Shown one piece after another: positions 8,861-17,860 of a stretch of 64,000 nt of DNA; the stretch's first letter is position 1; each line of letters opens with the position of its first letter. A model generated the notes under the pieces. It was not told the DNA's origin and did not search any database. It saw only the letters and a list, made by a program, of their open reading frames with translations. The DNA lies in the NCBI RefSeq assembly GCF_039545135.1, contig NZ_BAABRU010000009.1:62001-126000 (forward strand), given 5' to 3'. A program made the translations under genes and the position numbers. The DNA comes from Herpetosiphon gulosus. GTDB taxonomy: Bacteria > Chloroflexota > Chloroflexia > Chloroflexales > Herpetosiphonaceae.

Positions 8861-11209
8861 TTAATTTTCTAGGCGATCACAGAGCTGGGCCTCGTAGAGC
8901 GAGTTGGGCACTAGGCTGCCGCTGCGAATATCGGCAAAACCACCAGCACCAGGAAATGGATACGAGGTGCTACGTGTACCTGCCTGTGAGATGCTATAGT
9001 TTTGACCAGTTGGCGGCTTTTGCACCATCATGGTGCGATTATAGTTCCAGATGACTGAATGCACATTGCCCCAGCCATGCGATGTGCCATAATCGCCACG
9101 ATTGATCAGCTTGATATTGCTGGTAGCGCTGGCATTAATTGTATCGAACAACAGGCCTTGGCTCCATTGACGATGGCCTTCGCTATCCGAGCCGCCGCCC
9201 TCGGTCGAACGATGCCAAACAATTCCCGAGGTGGTTTGGATGCCATTGGAGATAAAGTTATGGCGGCCACCAGTGGCATGAACCCGCGTAAACAACACGA
9301 GTTGGCTGTTCGATTCAGCATCGAAGTTGTAAAAACGCCCGCCAGTTCGAATACCAACTGGATCAAGCGCTTGCACATCCTCAACTGTGATCCGGATTGC
9401 GCCTTGGGTAAACACCCCAGCATGGCCAAAGTGCAAGACTGTAGCATTTTTGACCCAACTATTTTCTGCCCCAACAATTCCAATTGCATCCCAAACATGG
9501 TTCTCATCCTCGCCGCCAGCGGTCTGAATATCAACTCGCAGGTTTTCAACCCCAGCGTTGGTGATGATATTACGGCTAGCAACTGGGGCAACCGTGGCTT
9601 GGCTCAGCGCCCGATCCAAATGATTGAAGATCGGCGCATCAAGCGTCAGGGTTGTGCCAGCAATCTTGGTAACTCGGCGTGTCCAAGTCATATCCAACGC
9701 ACCGACCGCCCACCAAGCATCACTAACTACTCCACCACCATTGACCGCGTTGATCCATGCTTGTGATGATGGATGGCGTACAATCACTTCTTGGCCCACC
9801 GTAAAACGGGTAGGATCGGCTATATTCAAGGTTTTGCTGCCAACTTGTACAAATTGATCGGTTACGTTGGTGGCGGAGCCAGCTGTCCATGGGGTTGAAT
9901 CGCCATTGCCAACCACAATTAATGTGCGTTGATGCGGCGTATTGCTAACTCCTAGCAAAATTGTTGAGTTGCTGGCATCGCTGCCATCGCCACTGCCACG
10001 TAGCACCACGCCACTTTTGTTGATCCGTAGGGTTCCGTTGATGTTGTAGCGGCCAGGTGCAAGCAACAAGGCCCCGCGTAGACCGTTAGCATCAGGCGTG
10101 CGGTTGCCAATGCTATCAAGCGCCTGCTGAATACGAGCGGTATTATCGCCGCTAACAGGGCTGAGCGTTTGGACAACCGCCACGTTTGGCAGTGGCCGTT
10201 GGCCTGAATAATAGCCAGCATAGCTAAAATCGGGAATCCGATTGCGGGCACTATCGCTGGTGTATTGCAAACGCCCATTGTTGTAGCTGACCACCGATGA
10301 TTGCCAACTGCCCGCAACGATTGCTGGCGGATAGTTGGCACAAAAAGCTGGAGCATAGCCAGTTGGCGGCGGAGTCGCGGTTGGCACTGGAGTTGCGGTT
10401 GCCGTTGGTCGTGGCGTTGGGGTTGCTGTTGGCAGTGGTGTTGGGGTTGCGGGGAGACTCAAATTGATATTGCAAAGATTGAGTGAACCAACGGCTCCTG
10501 TGCCCCCAACCACTGTCGCCAAAGTATTCAAATTGCTCACATTAGCTTGTTCGCTGCGAAAAGCGTAGTTACTAGCGATTAAAACTTCGCTGGCAGATGG
10601 CGGCGTAACATAAACACTGTAATTATGGGCAGCAAGATTGATCATCACCCGAAAACGATAGCGCGTATTGGCGCTGTAAGCCAAGGTTGTGGCAGCAGCA
10701 TACGTTCCGCCGTTACGTGCATCAATTGAGCCAGTTGGATTAAAGCGCACGGCGATGGCCAAACCAGTGTAATCGGTTGGCACAGCATGGGCCAGCCCAA
10801 CCACGGCATTGGTTGGGCTGGCGCTTGGGGTTGCCTCAAAAGTTAGGCTGAAATTGCTAGTTTGGTTGCTTAAACTGCGGCTTTGCCAACCTGTACCCGC
10901 CGTTGGATTCAAACAGCCAGCCGTTGGCGTTGCGGTTGCAGTTGACGGAATGCTGGTCGCTGGAATTGGTGTAGCACTTGGGGCAGCACCAACCTGCTTC
11001 CAGAGCGCTGGCGTAGTGGCTGGCTCCCAACCAACTAAAGCTGTATGGGCTTGCAAACACTCATAGATCGCGCCATTGAAGCTAACTTGGCTGCCAACCG
11101 CATAGGCCGTGTTGGCAGTCCATGGGTTGGGCGCGGCGTGGGCGGGCTGGTTGAATAAGAAACTTCCAAACAATCCCAAAACAATCATCAATGAAAAAAA
11201 GCGACGCAT
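8861..11209 (-). CDS. Secreted CBM5/12-containing parallel beta-helix protein
   Basis: A 782-residue exported protein. MRRFFSLMIVLGLFGSFLF and the following PAHA form a signal peptide. Residues ~28-75 are a CBM5/12 chitin/cellulose-binding module (WTANTAYAVGSQVSFNG, Trp-rich). A beta-sandwich-like segment (~105-245) follows, then a Thr/Pro linker (~250-280). The C-terminal ~490 residues look like a pectate-lyase-type right-handed beta-helix: DNTARIQQALDSIG, GALLLAPGRYNINGTL, and repeated short strands with GI(E/V)N and H-rich turns. It may bind and cleave a polysaccharide outside the cell, but no catalytic triad can be assigned. The start is ATG 11209 with GGGAG six bases upstream; the longer frame to 11278 would bury the signal peptide. 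Confidence 0.78.
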   Translation of the reverse strand: MRRFFSLMIVLGLFGSFLFNQPAHAAPNPWTANTAYAVGSQVSFNGAIYECLQAHTALVGWEPATTPALWKQVGAAPSATPIPATSIPSTATATPTAGCLNPTAGTGWQSRSLSNQTSNFSLTFEATPSASPTNAVVGLAHAVPTDYTGLAIAVRFNPTGSIDARNGGTYAAATTLAYSANTRYRFRVMINLAAHNYSVYVTPPSASEVLIASNYAFRSEQANVSNLNTLATVVGGTGAVGSLNLCNINLSLPATPTPLPTATPTPRPTATATPVPTATPPPTGYAPAFCANYPPAIVAGSWQSSVVSYNNGRLQYTSDSARNRIPDFSYAGYYSGQRPLPNVAVVQTLSPVSGDNTARIQQALDSIGNRTPDANGLRGALLLAPGRYNINGTLRINKSGVVLRGSGDGSDASNSTILLGVSNTPHQRTLIVVGNGDSTPWTAGSATNVTDQFVQVGSKTLNIADPTRFTVGQEVIVRHPSSQAWINAVNGGGVVSDAWWAVGALDMTWTRRVTKIAGTTLTLDAPIFNHLDRALSQATVAPVASRNIITNAGVENLRVDIQTAGGEDENHVWDAIGIVGAENSWVKNATVLHFGHAGVFTQGAIRITVEDVQALDPVGIRTGGRFYNFDAESNSQLVLFTRVHATGGRHNFISNGIQTTSGIVWHRSTEGGGSDSEGHRQWSQGLLFDTINASATSNIKLINRGDYGTSHGWGNVHSVIWNYNRTMMVQKPPTGQNYSISQAGTRSTSYPFPGAGGFADIRSGSLVPNSLYEAQLCDRLEN

Positions 11210-11713
11210 AACTACTCCCAACAATAGGTTAAGATTATTAACTTTTTTCAATGAATGTATAAAACATAGCCTAGTCAATTGTCAAGTACAAATATTAATA
11301 AAGATTTTAGATATAGCTTAAAAATAACTCAAAAGACCTATGCACCGAGGCTTGAAACTAGTATTAAGGTGATTATTTTGCCGCGATTACGACTGGTTCT
11401 GGGCAAATGATCATCTGTGTCGCCCGACTCAGGCCACTGGAGATCAACGTCGATGGCGATAACAATCATCAAGCAGCGTGTGATCTTGGCGCATTTGAGT
11501 TTGGCGCGATCAGCATGGAGCTTAGATCTATCTGTCATTTCTTTTTAGGCTCAGGCTCTTTGCACCTAGATCTCAACTGCCAATAATGCTATAAATAAAC
11601 TCATTCCCAAGGCCGCAACAGCTAGATCGTTCGGGGCACAAGCCTCGCATCGCCGTGAACGAGAGATAAGGGTGAAGAACCATGGCAGCATGTTATTCAA
11701 AGGAGCCGCAATC
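11210..11713. other. Divergent intergenic region
   Basis: 504 bases between divergently transcribed secreted-protein genes. The left side holds the candidate promoter at 11256-11285. The right side must hold the promoter of the gene at 11714, but none is obvious. A 66-codon minus-strand frame at 11338-11538 has no ribosome-binding site or recognisable product, and I do not call it. Confidence 0.5.
11256..11285 (-). promoter_or_regulatory. Candidate sigma-70 type promoter for the beta-helix gene
   Basis: On the minus strand a perfect TTGACA (11285-11280) is followed after 18 bases by TATACA (11261-11256), about 47 bases upstream of the ATG at 11209. The -10 box matches the consensus at four of six positions. 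Confidence 0.5.
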
Positions 11714-14026
11714 ATGATTCGTAAACGTTATCTTTTGCTGATCGCCCTCGTTTTAGCCAGCACGTGGCTTGTGCCAGCTGCCGCTCAAGATCAAACCAAC
11801 CAGCAACCTTCGGCAGTTTTAGCACCTTCAGGCGAAATAATTACCTACCAAGGCATGTTGCGCGAAAGTGGCAGTTTGGCAAATGGCGTGTTCGATTTTC
11901 AATTTGGCTTGTACGCCGAATCAACTGGCGGCACAGCTTTAGGCCTCGTCACCCGCAATGATGTGAGTGTGAGCAATGGCTTATTTACCAGCGAACTCAC
12001 CTTTAGCGAAGGCTTGTTCAATGGCGAAAGTCGCTGGATCGAGCTAGCAGTTAAGGCCGATGCCAGCAGCACCTATACCACACTTACGCCACGCCAACAG
12101 GTAACCGCCGCGCCCTTGGCTTTAGCCTTGCCAGGCTTCTGGACACGCCAAAACAGCTTTAGCCCCAACTTAATTGGCGGCTACGAAGGCAACACTGCCT
12201 CATCGCTGGCGATTGGGATCACAATTAATGGTGGTGGCAACTCAGGTGGCCTGAATAGCGCATACGATAACTATAGTTCAATCGGTGGTGGGGCTGGCAA
12301 TATCGTCGGCAGCAACGATGGTAGCCCTAGCAATGATGTCTATTCAACGATCGGCGGTGGCATCAACAATACTGCCAGCCAAGAATATATTGTGATTGGC
12401 GGTGGCCAAACCAACAACGTCAGCGGCGCTTGGTCAACCATCGGCGGCGGCATCAACAATGTCATTAATAATAGTCGTTATAGCGTAATTGCTGGCGGCG
12501 GCGGCACAACAGGCAACACTATTTACGATGATTATGGCACGATTGCTGGGGGTAGCGAAAATATCGCTGGCTTAACTGGCGAAGCTGTAAGCCAAATGTA
12601 TGCCACCGTCGGCGGTGGCCGTGCCAATATAGCCAGTGACAACTATACAATTGTGAGCGGTGGCCGCAGCAACACTGCCAGCGACGATTATTCAACGGTT
12701 GCTGGGGGATATAACAATAGTGCAGCCGCTCAATATGCTACGATCAGCGGTGGGGGAAGCTCCAATAGTGCCCAAGCTAACCGCATTTATGATGATTATG
12801 GCACAATCGGCGGTGGCACAAATAACGCGGCAGGCGTGACTGGCGATACAACTGGCCAGCAATATGCAACGGTTAGTGGTGGCAGTGGCAACACTGCCAG
12901 CGAAGATGCTGCCACGGTTAGCGGCGGAAGTGGCAATAGTGCCACCGCCAATTTCACCACGGTTGCTGGCGGCACTGGCAACGCTGCCAGCGGCGATACC
13001 AGCAGCATCGGCGGCGGCCAACTCAATGCAGCGAGCGGTAACTATTCAGTAATCGCTGGTGGTCGCGGCAATACTGCTTCAGCGCTTATTTCGGGAGTTG
13101 GTGGCGGCCAATCGAATCAAGCTACCAACTCTGGCGCATATGTTGGTGGCGGCCAGACCAATACGGCAACTGGCCAATATGCAGTCGTGGCTGGTGGGGT
13201 CAATAATGATGCCACCAATACCTATACTGCTGTCGTTGGTGGCCTAAATAATCAAGCGGCAGGCGCGGGCACATTTGTTGGCGGTGGTCAGAACAACAAC
13301 GCCAACAGCACCCTGTCGGCAATCTTGGGTGGCAGCGGCAATACAACATTGGGTGATTATAGTATTGCTGCTGGCGAAAATGCGGTTGCAGCCCACGCAG
13401 GCAGTTTTGTCTGGGCTGGTCAACAAACCCAAAAAGCTGATAGCATTTCGACAACCGCGCCAGGTCAGTTTATTGTACGTGCGCCAGGCGGAGCTTGGTT
13501 TGGTAGCAGCACTAAAGTCGATATGCCCGACGGCGCAATTTTAGCAACCGAAAGTGGTGCTTTTCTGAGCAAAGGTGGCACTTGGGCCAATTCATCGGAT
13601 AAAAATCTCAAATCAAATTTTGCTGCAATCGATCCCCAAGCTGTGCTCGATCAACTTGCCAGCATTCCGGTGCAAGCTTGGAGCTACAACAGCGAAGGCG
13701 CAGCAGTTCGCCACATTGGCCCAACCGCCCAAGATTTTTATGCCGCCTTTGGCTTGGGCACTGATGATCGGCACATTGCCACGGTCGATGCTGATGGTGT
13801 GGCCCTCGCTGGAGTCCAAGGTTTATACAATTTGGCCACCAAACAAGCCCAATTACTCGATCAACAAGCTGAGCAAATGGCGGCACTTGATGCACGACTC
13901 GCAGCGTTGGAACATGGCCAAAATCCTCAAAACAGTCTCCCATGGCTGTGGTTGATCGCAATTACCGCCGCTGCGCTTGGCTTGGGCTGGATGCTTGGCC
14001 GTCGCAGCAAGGGGCAACGCGCATGA
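11714..14026 (+). CDS. Exported head-repeat protein with S74 chaperone domain and membrane anchor
   Basis: A 770-residue protein. The start ATG 11714 follows AGGAG (11701-11705); the signal peptide is [20 protein letters not shown] plus PAAAQ. Residues ~35-150 match the beta-sandwich found at the N-terminus of many such proteins ([34 protein letters not shown]). Residues ~155-600 are many 14-20-residue repeats of the form (V/I)(G/A)GGxxNxAs, as in YadA-type trimeric head domains. An endosialidase intramolecular chaperone domain (peptidase S74; [15 protein letters not shown] near 625) follows, then a coiled coil and a C-terminal transmembrane helix (~742-762) with a basic end. It is probably a trimeric surface fibre. 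Its stop overlaps the next gene by ATGA. Confidence 0.82.
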   Translation: MIRKRYLLLIALVLASTWLVPAAAQDQTNQQPSAVLAPSGEIITYQGMLRESGSLANGVFDFQFGLYAESTGGTALGLVTRNDVSVSNGLFTSELTFSEGLFNGESRWIELAVKADASSTYTTLTPRQQVTAAPLALALPGFWTRQNSFSPNLIGGYEGNTASSLAIGITINGGGNSGGLNSAYDNYSSIGGGAGNIVGSNDGSPSNDVYSTIGGGINNTASQEYIVIGGGQTNNVSGAWSTIGGGINNVINNSRYSVIAGGGGTTGNTIYDDYGTIAGGSENIAGLTGEAVSQMYATVGGGRANIASDNYTIVSGGRSNTASDDYSTVAGGYNNSAAAQYATISGGGSSNSAQANRIYDDYGTIGGGTNNAAGVTGDTTGQQYATVSGGSGNTASEDAATVSGGSGNSATANFTTVAGGTGNAASGDTSSIGGGQLNAASGNYSVIAGGRGNTASALISGVGGGQSNQATNSGAYVGGGQTNTATGQYAVVAGGVNNDATNTYTAVVGGLNNQAAGAGTFVGGGQNNNANSTLSAILGGSGNTTLGDYSIAAGENAVAAHAGSFVWAGQQTQKADSISTTAPGQFIVRAPGGAWFGSSTKVDMPDGAILATESGAFLSKGGTWANSSDKNLKSNFAAIDPQAVLDQLASIPVQAWSYNSEGAAVRHIGPTAQDFYAAFGLGTDDRHIATVDADGVALAGVQGLYNLATKQAQLLDQQAEQMAALDARLAALEHGQNPQNSLPWLWLIAITAAALGLGWMLGRRSKGQRA

Positions 14027-14718
14027 AACGTCGCTTGCTCTGGTGGGCGATCCCATTGATCGCAATTATGCTAGCAGTTCAGCTAGCCCAAGCTCAAACT
14101 GGCGGGGTTTTTAGCCTCGATTGGTCAACGATTGATAGCGGCGGGGGCAATAGCACTGGCAGCAATTTCGATCTGCATGGCTCGATTGGGCAGACCGATG
14201 CCAGTGTAGCCCATACTGGCGACAATTTCAGTATTGAAGGAGGCTTTTGGTATGGGGTCTCAACTTTAACCCCAACACCAACCAACACACCAACCAACAC
14301 ACCAACCGCAACGCCAACCGCAACCAATACACCAACCAATACACCAACCAATACGCCAACCAACACACCAACTGCAACCGCAACGGCGACTAATACGCCA
14401 ACCAACACACCAACCGCAACCGCAACCAACACGCCAACCAATACGCCGACTGAAACTAACACACCGACCAACACGCCAACCAATACGCCGACTGAAACTA
14501 GTACACCAACCAACACGCCAACCAACACACCGACCGAAACTGGAACACCAACTGCTACAGCGACCAACACGCCAACCGTAACGGCGACGAATCCGATTCC
14601 AAGTTATAAGGTTTATCTACCCCAAACAATACGTGGTGATAGCTCGCTGCGCCAAATGAATCAGCAGCGCAAGCTCGTGCAATCGATTTTGCAGCGCGGC
14701 TTCTTGGTGGCTAATTAA
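14023..14718 (+). CDS. Exported protein with Thr/Pro-rich linker and YLPL-like tail
   Basis: A 231-residue protein translated from an ATGA overlap with the head-repeat gene. It has a signal peptide ([19 protein letters not shown], then QLAQAQ). Residues ~28-80 hold a short repeated motif known from many secreted proteins ([13 protein letters not shown], then SIGQTDAS and [10 protein letters not shown]). Residues ~82-190 are an almost pure [12 protein letters not shown] linker. The end, YKVYLPQTI plus a polar tail, resembles short C-terminal tails of other exported proteins in this window. It is probably a surface protein that works with the fibre encoded upstream. The molecular function is unknown. 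Confidence 0.72.
   Translation: MKRRLLWWAIPLIAIMLAVQLAQAQTGGVFSLDWSTIDSGGGNSTGSNFDLHGSIGQTDASVAHTGDNFSIEGGFWYGVSTLTPTPTNTPTNTPTATPTATNTPTNTPTNTPTNTPTATATATNTPTNTPTATATNTPTNTPTETNTPTNTPTNTPTETSTPTNTPTNTPTETGTPTATATNTPTVTATNPIPSYKVYLPQTIRGDSSLRQMNQQRKLVQSILQRGFLVAN
14268..14590 (+). repeat. Coding minisatellite for the Thr/Pro linker
   Basis: Around 100 codons built from ACN CCA ACN AAC-type units, repeated with small changes (for example ACACCAACCAACACACCAAC). The repetition is at DNA level as well as protein level, so unit number may vary between strains by slippage. Confidence 0.8.
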
Positions 14719-14732
14719 GCGCCAAACAGCAA

Positions 14733-14756
14733 GGGCATGGAGTTAATTCCATGCCC
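14733..14756 (+). terminator. Hairpin after the T/P-linker gene
   Basis: An inverted repeat GGGCATGGA / TCCATGCCC about 15 bases after the stop at 14718. No clear T-run follows, so it may stabilise mRNA ends rather than act as a full intrinsic terminator. Confidence 0.5.
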
Positions 14757-14966
14757 GCTCCAATCAGCACCAATCATAATCCCGATCTAGCTTTGCACTT
14801 GTATCCGCCCACTCAAGCGCTGTTTGCTTTTAACCGTTGCTTTAACAAACCATCATCCTGTGCTTGTACCCTTGGGTGTATCCGAAAAATCCTACAATCG
14901 GCTATACTTAGGCGCACACCCACGGAACACCCATTCTTCCTCTTGCATGGCACAAGGAGACCACCA

Positions 14967-16364
14967 GTGGCCTATTCAGTTCCGAGCACAGATTCAGCTC
15001 ATCCAGTCAATGATCGACGGGAGATCGCAGGTTGGCGGCTTTACGACTGGGCAAACTCAGGGTTTACCACCACCGTGATTGCCGCTTTGTTTGGGCCATT
15101 TTTAGAGGCCTTGGCCAAAGAGGCAGTTGGTCCCAGTGGCACAGTGCTAAGCTTAGGCATCTACAAAGTTACTGCCGAATCGCTCTACCCCGATGCAGTT
15201 TCTTTGTCGGTGTTATTACAATTTCTCTTTTTGCCTTTGCTAGGAGCGCTAGCCGACTACACCAATATCAAAAAGCAATTATTGATGTTCTTTTGTTTGC
15301 TGGGTGCGGCGGCCACCACCATGCTCTTTATCGCTACCCCGGCAACTTATCTCTTTGCGGCACTCGCCTTTGTGGTTGCCAACCTTAGTTTTGGTGCTTC
15401 AATCGTTTTCTACAATGCCTTCCTCAACGAAATTACCACCGAAGATATGCGCGATAAGGTTTCGAGCCAAGGCTTTGCTTTTGGCTACATTGGCGGCGGG
15501 GTTTTGCTTGCAGTTAATTTGGTGCTCGTGGTATTTGCCGAAACATTTGGCCTGACAACCGCCATGGCCGTGCGCATCTCCTTGGCTTCGGCGGGGCTTT
15601 GGTGGGGCATTTTTGGCTACTTTGGCATTCAACGACTCAAGAATCGCGCTTCAGCTCGCAAGGTTCCCCCAGGCCAACATTATATAACGGTCAGTGTGCG
15701 CGAACTCTGGAGTGCCTTTCGAGATCTTGGGCGTTTGCGCCAAACCTTGCGCTTTTTAATTGGCTATCTGCTCTACAACGATGGCATCCAAACCGTGATT
15801 GGCATCTCATCAGTCTTTTTGGTCAACGAGCTATTTCTGTCCAAAGGCCAAACATCCGATGATGCCCAATCGTTTTTGCTTGGTTTGGTGCTGATGATTC
15901 AATTTGTGGCTTTCGGTGGAGCCTTGGGTTTTGAACGAATTTCGCGTAAAGTTGGCACCAAACGGGCGATTTTGATCTCGCTGTTTATCTGGACAGGCGT
16001 GATCGTGTATGCCTATGCCTTTTTGGATAGCGTGTTTCAGGCATGGTTTATGGGTGCGGCAATCGCCTTGGTGCTTGGCGGTTCACAATCACTTTCCCGC
16101 GCTTTATTCTCACGCATGATTCCCCATGGCCGCGAAGCCGCCTTCTATGGCATTTATGAAATTTCTGAGCGTGGCACATCGTGGATTGGGCCGTTTATTT
16201 TTGCACGGGTGATCGCCGCCACTGGCTCGTATCGCCAAGCAATTCTTTCGTTGATTGCGCTGTTTGCAGGTGGGATTGTGATTCTGTTACTTACCAACAC
16301 CACCAAAGCAATTCACGATGCTGGCAACCAATTGCCAGAAGAAGCTGCCGCCAGCCATAGCTAA
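14967..16364 (+). CDS. UMF1-type MFS transporter
   Basis: A 465-residue membrane protein with about 12 transmembrane segments. REIAGWRLYDWANSGFTTTV at the N-terminus is the signature of the UMF1/Atg22-like branch of the major facilitator superfamily, and the remainder (LPLLGALADYTNIKKQLL, GGSQSLSRALFSRMIPHGREAAFYGIYE in pieces) fits that family. The frame is open from 14751, but the start is placed at GTG 14967, preceded by AAGGAG about eight bases upstream. The upstream codons have no signal or membrane sequence and overlap the terminator hairpin. The substrate is unknown; members have been linked to export of amino acids or drugs. Confidence 0.85.
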   Translation: MAYSVPSTDSAHPVNDRREIAGWRLYDWANSGFTTTVIAALFGPFLEALAKEAVGPSGTVLSLGIYKVTAESLYPDAVSLSVLLQFLFLPLLGALADYTNIKKQLLMFFCLLGAAATTMLFIATPATYLFAALAFVVANLSFGASIVFYNAFLNEITTEDMRDKVSSQGFAFGYIGGGVLLAVNLVLVVFAETFGLTTAMAVRISLASAGLWWGIFGYFGIQRLKNRASARKVPPGQHYITVSVRELWSAFRDLGRLRQTLRFLIGYLLYNDGIQTVIGISSVFLVNELFLSKGQTSDDAQSFLLGLVLMIQFVAFGGALGFERISRKVGTKRAILISLFIWTGVIVYAYAFLDSVFQAWFMGAAIALVLGGSQSLSRALFSRMIPHGREAAFYGIYEISERGTSWIGPFIFARVIAATGSYRQAILSLIALFAGGIVILLLTNTTKAIHDAGNQLPEEAAASHS

Positions 16365-16384
16365 ATTGGTCGATTAATCGAGGT

Positions 16385-16419
16385 AGCCAAGCATCAGCGA
16401 TTGGTGCTTGGCTTTTTTG
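16385..16419 (+). terminator. Intrinsic terminator after the MFS gene
   Basis: Arms AGCCAAGCA and TGCTTGGCT with an 11-base loop, followed by a T-run. It lies about 20 bases after the stop at 16364, so the amidotransferase gene at 16436 either depends on read-through or has its own promoter. Confidence 0.85.
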
Positions 16420-16435
16420 TGGATAGGAGCATCGT

Positions 16436-17809
16436 TTGACTGCCCGTGTAATTATTGCTGCCGCCCATAGTGGTAGCGGCAAAACCTTGTTAACTGCTGG
16501 CTTGATTGGAGCCATTCGGCGACTAGGACTCGACGTTCAGCCCTTTAAATGTGGTCCAGATTATATTGATCCTGGCCATCATAGTTTGGTTGCTCAACGC
16601 CAGTGCCGCAATTTGGATGCCTGGTTATTTACGCCCGAACAATTGCAACGCCATTTTTGCCAAATCGCCGCCCCCGCCGATCTGGCAATTATCGAGGGCG
16701 TGATGGGATTGTTCGATGGCTATGGCGCACTTGATGATACTGGCAGCACAGCCCATATTGCCCGTTTATTGCAAGCACCAGTCGTTTTGGTGGTCGATGC
16801 TGGCGGAATGGCGCGGAGTGCCGCTGCCGTAGTAGCCGGCTTTCAGCATTTTGATCCACAGGTGCAGATCGGTGGGGTTTTGCTAAACAAGGTTGGTAGC
16901 GCTCGCCATGCCGATTTATGTGCCACAGCGATTGAGCAGCATACTGGAATTAAATGCTTGGGCTATTTGCCGCGCCAAGCTCAATTCAGCCTGCCTGAAC
17001 GCCATCTTGGTTTGGTTACTGCTCATTCTGCTAAACAGACTATTTTGAAAACGCTTGATGCGGTGGCAACGACGCTAAGCAGCACCTGTCAGCTTGATCA
17101 ATTGCTGAGTTTAGCCCAAAGTGCGCCGCCAATTCAGCTAGAGCCACAGCCAATCAGTTCAATTGAGTATGAACAGCGGCCAGTAATTGCGGTGGCCTAC
17201 GATGCAGCGTTTAGCTTTATCTACCCTGAGATGCAAGAATGTTTGCAAGCCGCTGGAGCCGAAATTGCCTTATTCAGCCCAATCGCCGATCAGCAATTGC
17301 CCGCCAATTGCACTGGAATCATTTTGAGTGGCGGCTATCCTGAGTTGTATGCTGCCGAGTTGAGCGCCAATCAGGCCATGCTCAATGCATTACGTCAAGT
17401 TCATGTTGCAAATTTGCCGATCTATGCTGAATGTGGCGGGCTGATGTACTTGACCGAGGCGATTGTTGACCAAACAGGCCAACGCTGGCCGATGGTAGGT
17501 TTATTGCCGGGCAGCAGCCAGATGCACCAAAAAGTCAGTTTGGGCTATCGCACGATCAGCGTTTGCAATGATAATCCCTTGTTCAGTGCAGCTAGCCAAG
17601 TGCGCGGCCATGAATTTCACTATTCGCGCTGGGAAAACCCTGAGCCAGCCACAGCCGCCTATCGCATAATTGCTCCTGATGGCTCGGCTCAACAATTAGA
17701 GGGCTATCAAGCAGGCAATTTATTGGCAAGTTATATTCATCTGCATTGGCTGGCTAACCCAAACATGGCTCAACGCTTTGTCGCAGCCTGTCGCCAAGCC
17801 ATCAATTAA
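16436..17809 (+). CDS. cbiA: Cobyrinate a,c-diamide synthase (CobB/CbiA family)
   Basis: A 457-residue ATP- and glutamine-dependent amidotransferase. An N-terminal P-loop (AAHSGSGKT, residues ~5-14) and KCGPDYIDPGHH form the ATP and substrate domain. The C-terminal half is a class I glutamine amidotransferase with its Cys in YAECGGLMYL near residue 332 and a late HLHW. It amidates side chains a and c of cobyrinate in cobalamin synthesis or salvage. The start is TTG 16436 with AGGAG seven bases upstream; no ATG lies near. No other cobalamin gene is in the window, so its wider pathway cannot be seen, and the CbiA/CobB choice depends on whether the route is anaerobic or aerobic. Confidence 0.87.
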   Translation: MTARVIIAAAHSGSGKTLLTAGLIGAIRRLGLDVQPFKCGPDYIDPGHHSLVAQRQCRNLDAWLFTPEQLQRHFCQIAAPADLAIIEGVMGLFDGYGALDDTGSTAHIARLLQAPVVLVVDAGGMARSAAAVVAGFQHFDPQVQIGGVLLNKVGSARHADLCATAIEQHTGIKCLGYLPRQAQFSLPERHLGLVTAHSAKQTILKTLDAVATTLSSTCQLDQLLSLAQSAPPIQLEPQPISSIEYEQRPVIAVAYDAAFSFIYPEMQECLQAAGAEIALFSPIADQQLPANCTGIILSGGYPELYAAELSANQAMLNALRQVHVANLPIYAECGGLMYLTEAIVDQTGQRWPMVGLLPGSSQMHQKVSLGYRTISVCNDNPLFSAASQVRGHEFHYSRWENPEPATAAYRIIAPDGSAQQLEGYQAGNLLASYIHLHWLANPNMAQRFVAACRQAIN

Positions 17810-17819
17810 ACCAAGCACA

Positions 17820-17849
17820 AACCCCGCTCATACCAAGATGAGTGGGGTT
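17820..17849. terminator. Bidirectional terminator between convergent genes
   Basis: The hairpin AACCCCGCTCAT / ATGAGTGGGGTT lies between the stop codons at 17809 (+) and 17861 (-). Short A/T tracts on both sides fit termination in both directions. Confidence 0.7.
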
Positions 17850-17860
17850 GAAATTTGAAC

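Noticed and set aside
11338-11538. 66-codon minus-strand frame in the intergenic region
   Set aside because: No ribosome-binding site, no recognisable domain, and unusual composition.
13608-13961. 117-codon minus-strand frame within the S74-domain gene
   Set aside because: Antisense to a clearly coding domain, with no ribosome-binding site.
14094-14570. 158-codon minus-strand frame rich in Val and Gly
   Set aside because: It is the antisense reading of the Thr/Pro minisatellite and has no independent start signal.
14268-14590. CRISPR-like tandem repeat
   Set aside because: There are no unique spacers and the repeats are in frame inside a gene coding for a Thr/Pro linker.
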